In this document: one piece after another, positions 54,540 to 63,644 of the stretch | Layout of the letters: the number at the start of each line of letters is the position of its first letter | Position numbering within the stretch: the first letter of the stretch is position 1 | Origin: [Phialemoniopsis] sp. UDSM-2020 | Taxonomy: Eukaryota; Ascomycota; Sordariomycetes; Thyridiales; Thyridiaceae | Assembly: GCA_018873225.1 (NCBI GenBank) | Contig: JAEILZ010000001.1 | Span: 8,494,001-8,558,000 of the forward strand | Reading direction: 5' to 3' | DNA length: 64,000 nucleotides | The notes under the pieces: model-generated | Seen by the model: only the letters and a program-made list of their open reading frames with translations | Database searches by the model: none | Told to the model about the DNA's origin: nothing | Translations under genes and position numbers: made by a program

Positions 54540-55570
54540 ATGTCGGCCACGACGACTACCACGGCCTTGAGCCTCTCAGAGGAAACAAAAGTCCAGGCAT
54601 CTCCCGTCAAGGATAGCATCACAAGCGACTTGTGGGTGATTCCCAGGTTTACTGATAAGTATGCCGAAAGGCAATGGGCCAAGGAACACATGGCGGGTGC
54701 TTTCCGGGTGTTCGCAAAGCTTGGCTACAACGACGGTGCAGGCGGTCACATCAGCCTGAGAGACCCTGTCCGGCCAGACTGTTTTTGGATCAGTGAGTGT
54801 TAAACCCTGGCCATGGGTCTCCGTTATACTTACACATGAAGACCCGTATCGGATGCACTTTGGCATGATCAGAGCGAGCGATCTCATATTGGTATCAGAA
54901 GACGGGAAGCCATTGACCCCTACTAAATACAAGGTCAATCTTGCTGGTTTCAAGATTCATGCGGCTTTGCACAAGGCTCGTCCGGACGTTAATGCGGCCT
55001 GCCATACCCATTCCCCTTACGGCCGAGCATGGTCGACATTCGGACGTGGCATCGAGATGCTGAATCAAGGTACGGCTATTGATCAATCCGACATACCGTG
55101 ATTGGGAGGCTATCGCTAAATGTACAACACCTAGATACCTGTTATTTCTACAAGAGTCTGTCTATTTACGAGGGGTTTGGCGGGGTTGCCTTTGGAGATG
55201 AAGAAGGAGAGCGTATTGCAACTGCGCTCGGCCCAACCAATAAGAATCTCATTCTCCAGAATCACGGGTAAGTGCGGGCTCTAAGCAAGCCACCATCTTT
55301 TCGAGCTACACTAAAACATATATCAGACTTCTTACGTGTGGAGAGACTGTTGACGAGGCTGCTGCCTACTTTATTGCACTGGAACAAGCGTGCCAGGCAC
55401 AGCTGCTTGTCGAGGCTGCAGCTGCAAATGGCGTTACGAAAAGATATATTGGAGACGTGGAGGCCGAGTTCACACATCATTCGCTCGCAAAACCGGCAGT
55501 TGTGTACTCACAGTTTCAACCTGAGTATGAGATGGTACTCAGGGAGAGCAAAGGAGACTTTCTCGAGTGA
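54540..55570 (+). CDS. Class II aldolase/adducin-domain protein
   Basis: Four exons, join(54540..54792, 54842..55069, 55135..55267, 55327..55570), encode 285 aa. The class II aldolase fold is seen from LGYNDGAGGHISLRDPV, followed by FGMIRASDLILVSEDGK, ALHKARPDVNAACHTHSPYGRAW (zinc ligands His139 and His141) and NLILQNHGLLTCGETVDEAAAYFIALEQAC (third zinc His). Members range from L-fuculose-phosphate and rhamnulose-phosphate aldolases and epimerases to adducin-like proteins, with fungal homologues such as fission yeast mug14. All three zinc histidines are kept, so catalysis (retro-aldol cleavage or decarboxylation) is likely. It shares a promoter with the D-2-hydroxyacid dehydrogenase. Confidence 0.9.
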
Positions 55571-55886
55571 CATATAGAAAAGGTTCGCTAGAGACATACA
55601 AATCCTCACCCGCCCCAATTGAAGATGAAGCCAAATAGCTATATCTGGACCTTTGTCTACCTTCGGGCACTTTATAGACCAAGAATGAGATCTAGCGATT
55701 CCGGTCTTACTTGCAGGTGACAATTGTATCACCATTCTGGTCTTAATTATCGGAACTGTAAGCTATCATATTGTCGTTCTAATAAAGGCGAAGTCTCCAT
55801 CGTATCCATCATCATATCGAGAGAATCGTTTATCAAGAGGATTTGGCCCCAAGTTAGGAAAAGCCTAGATTGGTACTCGACGTCTT

Positions 55887-57466
55887 TCATGATAATAGGT
55901 CTGTGATACATCTCAGGCAAGGGTCTGCAAAATAGTTTGTAGGCACGTTGGAGTCTGAGTCGTCATACTCTAGAGCCTGCTCAAGAGACCGTTCGTTCCA
56001 AGAACGGAGATATGCTTTCTCGAGATATCTTTGACGATTTTGCAGCTGGACTCTTGTCAGCCGACTCACACTCTGCGAAGTAATGAATGAATGGGGCCAT
56101 TACTTACCCTGCCAGGGCCATAGCGGTCCTCAGTTCAGTCTCGAGTATCTTGACTGCAAGCTCTACCCCTTCTTGACCATTGTACTAATGATCCAAGGTG
56201 TCAGTGCAAGGTACTGGAGAGCCGTGGTTAGGCGTATCGAAGTACTTACTGCGAGTCCCCAGATTGGAATGCGTCCTATGAAACAACAGTCCGCTCCAAG
56301 AGCAAGGGCTTTGAAGATATCAGTGCCCCGTCGTATCCCACCATCAATGCCAATCTTGATGCGTCCCCTGCCCACAGGAGCACACTCAGCCAGTGCATCC
56401 ACCGTGGCAGGCACACCGTCAAGCTGCCGCCCACCATGGTTTGAGATGATGATACCGTCAATCCCGTGGCGAATAGCTAGCAAAACGTCCTCGGGAGTGT
56501 AGACCCCTTTGAGCCAAATTTCCATCCTGTTTGTATGGGCCTTGATCCATGGAATCACAGATTCCCACGAGTTGCTGGCGTCGCGCCCGGAGTTTCGAAA
56601 AGAGCGTACGGGAGCTCTACGTTTGGTACCATCCTTGTCAACATACTCATCGCCGTCGAAGTTGGGTAGACAGAAGGGCTCCGGCAACTGCAGGTTGTTT
56701 CGCTGTTCACTCAATCGATGGCCAAGGACGGGGGCGTCTACCGTGATGAAAAGCGCCTTGTACCCAGCAGCTGCACAGACGATCATTCTTCAGTCATTGA
56801 TCATTACTCATCGGGGAAGGTGCACCGACCTTCAGCTCTCTTGATCCAGCCAAGACTTTTGGAACGATCCTTCAAGACGCTCAACTGGAAAGCGTAAGGG
56901 GTAGGCGATTGGCGTCGCTCATCAATTACATGCTCGAGAGACACAGTGGAGTAGGTCGACAGTGCCATGGGAATCCCAAGACTTGCTGCTGCTCTTGACG
57001 TTGCTCTCTCCCCCTCGGGATGAGCCATACAATGCATTGCTGTCGGTGCGAAACCAAGAGGTAGATTTATCTGATGGGAAGCGGCTTAGAGGCTGCTTGC
57101 ACTGGCACAAACATTGCAATACCACTCACCTTGGTCCCGAATAACTCAGTCGACGTATCCACATTGTCAACGTCTGATAGTATACGGGGTCTGATCTTGA
57201 AGCGGTCGAAGGCACTTTCATTTTCTTGAAGTCTGACGGGTGCTCATTAGTCGAGGACAATATTTCTTTCCCATGTGAACCTACGATAACATGTCCATGA
57301 CACCTCCGTTATAATACTCTGTGGCCTGGTCAGCTATCAGTCTTTCGTCTTCGCCTCTGGCACAGCGTCACTCACGCCTTACTGTAGGTGCCATCTTGGC
57401 TGAGGCGGCCGCCTTCAACTCCCGTATAGTCAATATCATTTTGGACTTGCTCGCTGTGGTGTCCAT
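55887..57466 (-). CDS. FMN-dependent L-2-hydroxyacid dehydrogenase/oxidase
   Basis: Seven exons, complement(join(55887..56070, 56108..56184, 56250..56770, 56830..57070, 57130..57232, 57285..57318, 57376..57466)), encode 416 aa. The 34-nt second exon completes VRQYYNGGVMDMLS. Signatures of the glycolate oxidase/Cyb2/lactate 2-monooxygenase family are LPLGFAPTAMHCMAHPEGE, LFITVDAPVLGHRL, EIWLKGVYTPEDV, IIISNHGGRQLDG (catalytic His about 268 and the substrate Arg) and IGIDGGIRRGTDIFKALALGA (FMN phosphate). There is no cytochrome b5 domain, so it is not a Cyb2-type mitochondrial lactate dehydrogenase but an oxidase-like form. After the barrel the C-terminus has an extra charged tail of about 60 residues that is not part of the family core. 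It probably converts an L-2-hydroxy acid to a 2-keto acid, or oxidises it further. Confidence 0.92.
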
Positions 57467-57900
57467 TTCGTCGATGATGCCCCGTTGAGTTGCGATTGGG
57501 AATATTAGGTATCAGCTCTCAGAACAGGTGGCAGATTGTCGTCTTGAACATCGATACGGAATCTGTGACCAGATTAGTCAGTCAGTCACTCCTGGGATCT
57601 CGCCCGCGGTCAAGAACTCGTGGCCGATCCCGAAAGTGGTCCCGGCCAAGTGAAAAATCAGGGTAGATGTTTGCCATCAACCCGGACTTGGATGATCCCG
57701 GAATCATCGCCCCGCCCCACATTGGAGGATTTGGTCGGTTCGAACCGACCTTCTCTCCACGCCACCAATCTGTCCCCGTGATGCAAGGTCTACATCTAAC
57801 ATGAGCAGGGCCATCATATTTGTATGGAAGCAATGGAAGGTGACGCCGCTGAAAACAAAAGCTCCAGCAGAAGGGTCATCCTTGAACAGCTTCACGAGAG
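57467..57900. promoter_or_regulatory. Divergent promoter, FMN dehydrogenase / cupin
   Basis: 434 bp; carries the perfect palindrome at 57733-57750, the strongest candidate site in the cluster. Confidence 0.65.
57733..57750. promoter_or_regulatory. Perfect 18-bp palindrome with CGG-N6-CCG core (site 4)
   Basis: GGTCGGTTCGAACCGACC is identical to its reverse complement. The inner TCGG-TTCGAA-CCGA is the best version of the motif shared across the cluster. Spacing of 6 bp between inverted CGG triplets is known for dimeric Zn2Cys6 proteins such as Ppr1 and UaY. A tRNA B-box was considered because of GGTTCGAA, but no tRNA cloverleaf fits. Confidence 0.65.
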
Positions 57901-58536
57901 ATGGACACGATGAGTCCCCCAGAAGAGTACTGCTTGCGTCCAACACAATGGGTGCCGAACAGCGTATTGCCAGCACTAGTGTATCGAGGCGCTTGCAGTC
58001 ACTGTGCAAACGAGGATGAAGTCAAGGCATTTCTCGAGTCCAACGGAGGATGGGTCAAAGTTGTAAGTCTTGCCTTTTGGGGCCCTGGTTAAGGCTCGCC
58101 TCAGAGGCACAGTTTCACTGACTCATTATTTGGAGTGAAGGGGGCCTGGAACTCATGGTTCAAAGCGCACTATCATCCGAATGTCCACGAGTGTTATGGC
58201 GTTGTTCGCGGGTCTTCGGAACTGTCAATTGGGCGTGGACCATTGGACGATGCCTCCAAGGGCCAGCTTATCAAGGTGAACCGAGGCGATGTGGTCGTCC
58301 TGCCTGCCGGGGTTTCTCATTGTTCTTCGACTGCAAGTGAAGATTACCGCTTCGTTGTGCTGCTTCCCAGGCAAGGGCCAGGTTTCATTAGTCATTGGTG
58401 CGACAGTGCACAAGCTGCGGCAAAGGACAAAGAAGAGTGTCGTGCTGTCCCAATTCCTGTCTTAGATCCAGTCCAGGGTGCTGGCGGATATCTAGTGAAA
58501 CGATGGTATGAGATTGGCTCTCGCCCTCTAGAATAG
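57901..58536 (+). CDS. YjlB-like cupin protein
   Basis: Two exons, join(57901..58062, 58141..58536), encode 185 aa. One cupin barrel: motif 1 is HYHPNVHECYGVVRGSSELSIG with His64, His66 and Glu71 as metal ligands. Motif 2 is GDVVVLPAGVSHCS with the fourth His. The opening VPNSVLPALVYRG matches the YjlB subfamily, found in bacteria and fungi and of unknown reaction. All metal ligands are present, so a catalytic role (isomerase, dioxygenase or decarboxylase) is possible. It is divergent from the FMN dehydrogenase across the palindromic site. Length matches the subfamily (about 160-190 aa). Confidence 0.88.
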
Positions 58537-59200
58537 CCACTTCAACCCTGACTCGATTTCAACGTAATGGTAATCCGCAACTTTGGAAACTCCTTAACTG
58601 TGCATCTTCAGGGCAATCTAACCTCAATATCCTACCCGCATTCACGCGTTTGACACTGGCATCTCTTGTGATGACTTGGAACTTTAGCAGACAAGTCTTG
58701 TGTGTCTATCAAGTTCTGAAAGTCGTCAATGAATGATGAGGTCAACTTCCAGTAACAGATGCAAAGTGAGTCGGGTGTAGCCCATTTTCCGGGCTCCGCT
58801 TCGCCCCCGGGCACAGCTGCCCAATGGTTGCGGATCACCAGATCGGTTCAATGCGAATGGGTACTTGGGTGATGTATCATTTTCCTCCGACAAGCCTTGA
58901 ATTTACCCCACCGTCGGTTCAGCCCGCCGGAGGCACCTTGAATTCGTGCACACTCGTCGCACAACATTCACGTAGGTGGAAGCTCTCCCATGGGCTGATC
59001 CTTGGCTTAGGATTGGATACAATCAAGGTTCGAACTCGAGAAGAGACATGATCATAAGGCCACAGAAACCTGACATATCAGTAGAGATCTAACCCTTCGG
59101 AACATAAGAATTGCTCTTCATTTTATTCAGAAAAGGACTTTTTACTACTAGAAACGCCTTCTTTCTAATTCTTCTACCGCACATCCCCTTACAGACAACG
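58537..59200. promoter_or_regulatory. Upstream region of the Baeyer-Villiger monooxygenase gene
   Basis: 664 bp. Contains a CGG-N6-CCG site at 58914-58927 and a one-mismatch relative, TCGGTTCAATGCGA, at 58843-58856. No gene is seen. Confidence 0.5.
58914..58927. promoter_or_regulatory. TCGGTTC-N3-CCG candidate Zn2Cys6 site (site 5)
   Basis: TCGGTTCAGCCCGC, 274 bp before the monooxygenase ATG. It begins with the same TCGGTTC as sites 3 and 4; the last base differs. A degenerate relative lies 71 bp upstream. Confidence 0.5.
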
Positions 59201-61257
59201 ATGAGTGCAGCACGTGCGATCCCTAAACCACAAGATGCACCGGTTGACTATGCCAGGCCGATCAAAGTGATTTGTATCGGAGCTGGTATGTCAGGCATAC
59301 TTGCTGGCATCCGATTTCAGCAGAGAATACCCAACCTTGAGCTCACGATATATGAGAAGAATGACGAGGTTGGCGGGGTATGGTACGAGAACAGGTAATG
59401 TCTTCTTTAATTAGTCTTGGGGTAAGGACAAACGTCTCTGACTGCAGTGGTATAGATATCCCGGAGTGACATGTGGTAAGAAAGCACGCCTGCCGAGCTA
59501 CGATGACATTGGTAACTCAAAATATAAGACAGATGTCCCCTCGCATTGTTTTCAGTACACTTTCGCGAATAACCCTGACTGGTCCCATTTCTTCGCCCCC
59601 GGGAAAGAAATTGGCGACTACTTTCGGGATGTCGCTGAAAAGTACGGGGTCAGGAAGCTCGTCCAATTTGAGCACATCTTCCGGTCTGCACGATGGCTTG
59701 ACAGCAGATCTCAATGGGAGATCAAGGTCTTGCGTGTCCGGGACCAGCTGGTATGTTTCCAGGATACTGATGGAATTCGAGTTGCTAAATTCCGATTCTA
59801 GGAATTCGTGGACTATTGCGATGTCTTCATCAAGGCGACCGGGAACTTGAACAAATGGACATGGCCGAAATTTCCTGGACTGAACAAGTTCAAGGGTGAC
59901 CTGATCCATTCCGCACACTGGGATGAGTCCTTCGATCCTGAAGGAAAGCGAGTTGCTGTTGTGGGCTACGGAGCAACAGCTGTGCAGCTAGTTCCCGCAT
60001 TACTCCCCAAAGTTCAGTCTATGGATCATTATGTCCGAGGGCAAGCCTGGATCTCGCCGGCGGGCTATGTGGCGGCCGATCCAAGAAAGGCAAACACTGA
60101 CGTCCACAACTGTAAGTTGACCAGATGAACATGCTCGTATTCGCATATAATAACTTGTTATAGTTGAGCATCCCCTGGAAGAGCGACAAAACTTTGCAAA
60201 CCACCCCGAATTATATATACAATATCGCAAAACGGTCGAGGACTATGTGAACAACGCTCAGATGATCCACTGGGTTGGATCCTCAATGAATGAGACCTTC
60301 TCTAAAGCCACTGAAGATTCAATGGCACGGAGACTATCGAGGAAGCCAGAGATTTTCAAGCACATGAGACCCACATACCCAGTCGCGTGCCGCCGAGTCT
60401 CTCCTGGCCCTCGCTACCTGGAGTGTCTCGTGGAGGACAAACTCAACTTCATCCCAAAGGGCGTCAGGCAAGTGACGGAAACAGGCATAGAAGATGATGA
60501 CGGGACGCATCGAGAAGTGGATGCAATCATCTGTGCCACGGGATTCGACACGTAAGAACTTGGCTTTTGACAGCTTCCGAGCCCAAAACTAACGTACAAC
60601 GGGTGCAGTTCCTTGAGAACGAACGAGACACCAGTCTACGGTATTGATGGTGTTTCATTAGATGACCTATGGCTCGAGGATCCGGGCGCATACATGTCGA
60701 TCTGCCCGCCACAGATGCCAAACATGTTTCTCTTCGTCGGTCCCAACGGCGCTCCTGGGGCTGGTTCCACGATCCACATGAGTGAGTGCGCTTGTGAGTA
60801 CATTATCAAATGTATTAAAAAGCTACAGATAGAGAATCTGCGATGGATGATGCCCAAGGACTCGGCCGTGAGAGCCTTTATGAGGGAAGTAGATCGATAC
60901 TTTGCGAAGACAACCTTTGCATTCACGTGTAACAACTGGGCAAAGAGGACGGCGAATGGGAGAATGTTGGGATATTGGCCTGGCGCTGCGGTACATCAGA
61001 GGGCCACTCTAGAGAACGTGCGGTTCGAGGACTTTGAGTATGCATCATTCGAAGATGAACAAGACAGCCTTGCATGGATGGGCAACGGAAGAATCATGGC
61101 GGCGGAGAAAGGGTTGTCGACCTCGACTTACTTGGATCATGCCGATGTTCCGCCTATTCCGGGTGCAGCGTCAGCGGTTCCATGCGTAGCTGCAATGACT
61201 CCCATCACTGAAGGCGAGTACGTCTTCGATATCGGCAAGGTGGACTGCTCGGATTAG
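59201..61257 (+). CDS. Type I Baeyer-Villiger/flavin-containing monooxygenase
   Basis: Six exons, join(59201..59394, 59456..59475, 59533..59750, 59802..60111, 60164..60551, 60609..61257), encode 592 aa. FAD motif CIGAGMSG (Gly27, Gly29, Gly32), DVPSHCFQYTF, the type I BVMO fingerprint F-x-G-x3-H-x3-W at residues 174-184 (FKGDLIHSAHW), NADPH motif VVGYGATA (about 198-205) and ICATGFDT are all present. The second exon is just 20 nt. The next intron (57 nt) is a multiple of three with no stop, so a naive reading adds 19 residues inside the conserved YPGVTC-DVPSHC block; splicing restores the family sequence. The enzyme should insert oxygen next to a ketone using NADPH and O2, giving an ester or lactone. 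No esterase is encoded nearby. Confidence 0.93.
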
Positions 61258-61406
61258 ACTCGCGCTTGGGGGGAAATCCATTGGCGTGAAGAGGACAAAG
61301 AATGCTTCCATTAAACCTGAAAATATATACAACTGACGCCAATCGCAAATTTCGACCCGAGTGTTTGCGACTGTGGTTCCCAATTCTTATTCACTGCGAT
61401 TTCATA

Positions 61407-61853
61407 TTACATGATACCAGATACAAGCCCGCTCATAAGCAGCGCAAACACTGCCGCTCCTAGTACCCTCGGCCGGTCCCCTCGCCCATGGGTGTGGGCT
61501 CCAGACTCCTGGATATTTGCACTGTACGCGCTACTTGTATTCTTGCCGCCGTGGTCGCCAAGGCATTCGATGAATTGGCGAGTCGCCCAATTGTGTTTGT
61601 CGGAGGTGCCGGCACCTTGCAGGTACTTGCTAGGGAGCTGGCACCATACATAACAGCCCTCGATGAGATTGACCTGATATGGGGCGCAGCACGCCTGGAA
61701 AGCCGGATCTGTGACATTTCCTCCCGTGATAATGTAGTCGATGTCTTTATTGATGGGAAGCTCACTCGCTGGGGGTACCATCGCTGAGTTGGGACAGAAG
61801 GCGGCATAGTCCTCCGAGAACCCCTTTCTCGACACGAGCTTTGGCGACAACAT
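61407..61853 (-). CDS. Small Cys-rich protein with GPI-like C-terminus
   Basis: One exon, 148 aa from the ATG at 61853. The core reads FCPNSAMVPPASELP, DPAFQACCAPYQVNLIEGCYVWCQLP and FIECLGDHGG, with six Cys in a pattern seen in small fungal cell-surface proteins. The C-terminus (VLGAAVFALLMSGLVSGIM) is a hydrophobic tail after a Ser/Gly/His-rich linker, as in GPI-anchored proteins. An N-terminal signal peptide is lacking in this model; a further upstream exon is likely but I could not fix it. It resembles unannotated GPI-type proteins of Sordariomycetes. No functional clue from the neighbours. Confidence 0.6.
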   Translation of the reverse strand: MLSPKLVSRKGFSEDYAAFCPNSAMVPPASELPINKDIDYIITGGNVTDPAFQACCAPYQVNLIEGCYVWCQLPSKYLQGAGTSDKHNWATRQFIECLGDHGGKNTSSAYSANIQESGAHTHGRGDRPRVLGAAVFALLMSGLVSGIM

Positions 61854-62368
61854 GGCTGCGTGCTGGTGTGGTTCAGATACCGATGTGACGAGTGAATTGA
61901 GTGATGAGGAAGAGACACTGATCAGGTCGTGGGCTGTGGTTTGTCTGGTTCGGCACGGTGATCGTGCGGAGACGGGAAAGATATCTTCTTTTGTAGCCCA
62001 TCGCCGCCGTGTTACAGGATGCCGGGGGCGGACTTGGCATACTTAGTTCGCGGCACAGACTGTGATCATCATGCTCAGCCGCCAGCTGCTTTAACGGACG
62101 GGGCAGCGTTCGGCTGGGATAATGACGTAGCTGCCACTCAAGAGCCATTGTCGAGAAAGCGGACCGAGGACGCTCCATTGAAAACAAGATTTGTTTTGGG
62201 CATGGACAGCAGCAAAAGCGGTAAATTGCGGGGATGCGATGGGGTTGGTCGAAGCCTTGGCAGTCAGCAGCCTGTGCGGATTGGGAATAGCTTCAGCTGA
62301 CACCCACGCCTTGATGTGACAGCTGTCTGCGCTGGCGCCGCCCGCGTGTCGTGAACGGAACGACTAAC
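61854..62368. other. Intergenic region between minus-strand genes
   Basis: 515 bp upstream of the Cys-rich protein, downstream of the bZIP gene. It probably contains the promoter and possibly the missing signal-peptide exon of the Cys-rich protein. Nothing else is recognised. Confidence 0.45.
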
Positions 62369-63644
62369 TCAACTCGGATCAACGGCCGTAAGCAGCGAGT
62401 CTTGCTGTGCCTCAAAATCACACGGTTCGCTAGGCTGCCAGACAATTCCGCACATCGTCATCCACGAACACACTGCTCTCATTGCAAACTCCGCATGCCA
62501 CCCCATCCCGTTCCCGAGGCACAAGCAGTTCGAGCCCAGAACGCGGGCCAGAGGCTCAAACATCCTGCTCTGCGCCGGGGCGCTGTGGACCAAAGCCCAT
62601 TGGAACTGGGCGAATTGGCAGGAACCCATTCTCTCCTCGATGTAGCGCTCTGTATCCAAAGGCGACCAGAGCTGGTCCCGCGTCAAGCCCTTGTTGGCAA
62701 AATCTTGAAAGACATGGCGTTGTAAAAGCTCTCGCTTGACCGCATCGGCGCCCGGATGCTCCCCCGACATGTAGCCCAGCTTGACGAACTCCATCCGCAC
62801 ATCGACCATCGCCGCAATGAATTGCACGTCGCGCAGGGCTTCGGAGTGGCGAATCGAGCGCTCGAAGACGTTGCGGAAGGTCGAATCGGCCGGCAGGGTG
62901 TAGATGTCATTCAAGGTGTGATCATTGATGACCTCTTTGAGAGCTTTATAACAGTAGCCCATCGAGGTCCACGCCAGCCTTCCGGCCATGGTGCTTTTGC
63001 CCGTGCCGACGTATGGTGCAATGTCCGGGGGCGGCTCGAATATCCTGACCGGCCGCGATGGCTCGAACCAGACTCCGTAGTCGAGTCGGGGGCTGAGGCG
63101 TCCGGCGTGAGTAGTAGATACGTGCTTGGAGACCTCTACGGATCTGGCCGTTCGGGTGTCTTCGGATGGCCCATGTTGGCATGGCTCTTGGGTTGCAGCC
63201 GGTGGACGAGTAGAGGCAGAGCATGAGCTCTCCGGTGTCAAGGCAGACTGGGCTGCTGTATCCGGACCCTCTTCTGACTTGTCCTGACCTGATGACGGGC
63301 ACGCTGCAGACAACCGTTCGGCTCGCTGAACAGCAATCTCAAGCCGAGAAGGGTCGTCGGACTTGGCAGCCCGCACGATGTCGGCAACTAGATTCTTAAG
63401 CGTCGCATTCTCTTCCTTCAATCTCTGCACCGATGCTGATTGCCGCTGGCGGAATGCGCGCTGGGCGGCCTTGCCGCGATCTCGTCGACGCTGAGAGACA
63501 TGTCAGCAATCTCTGGGCCATTCGTCGTGCGAGTCATTGAATCACGTTGAGGTGTTGGTGTGTGCTTGTTTGAGGAAGGTAACTCACTCGCAGTTCTGCT
63601 TCCGCATTTTCCATGGCACCCGCTCTGTCTGTCTGTTCATTCAT
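62369..63644 (-). CDS. bZIP transcription factor (DUF3425-type)
   Basis: Two exons, complement(join(62369..63490, 63588..63644)), encode 392 aa. The splice joins ENAEAELR to RRRDRGKAAQRAFRQRQ, a basic region directly followed by a leucine-zipper-like heptad (VQRLKEENATLKNLVADIV). The sequence is AP-1/Yap-like (AQRAFRQRQ), but the Asn usually invariant in bZIP basic regions (N-x7-R) is not at its place; the equivalent position is Gly. The C-terminal half, with DIYTLPADSTFRNVFERSIRHSE and CGIVWQPSEPCDFEAQQDSLL, looks like the DUF3425 region found downstream of many Pezizomycotina bZIPs. Target genes are unknown. It could be a regulator of the adjacent genes or unrelated. Confidence 0.85.

Noticed and set aside
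57728..57752. tRNA B-box (GGTTCGAA) at the palindrome
   Set aside because: No A-box or cloverleaf can be built around it; the symmetry is explained better by a protein-binding palindrome.
44396..61257. Classical secondary-metabolite cluster
   Set aside because: No PKS, NRPS, terpene cyclase, DMAT synthase or RiPP precursor is visible in the window; the enzyme set fits catabolism better.
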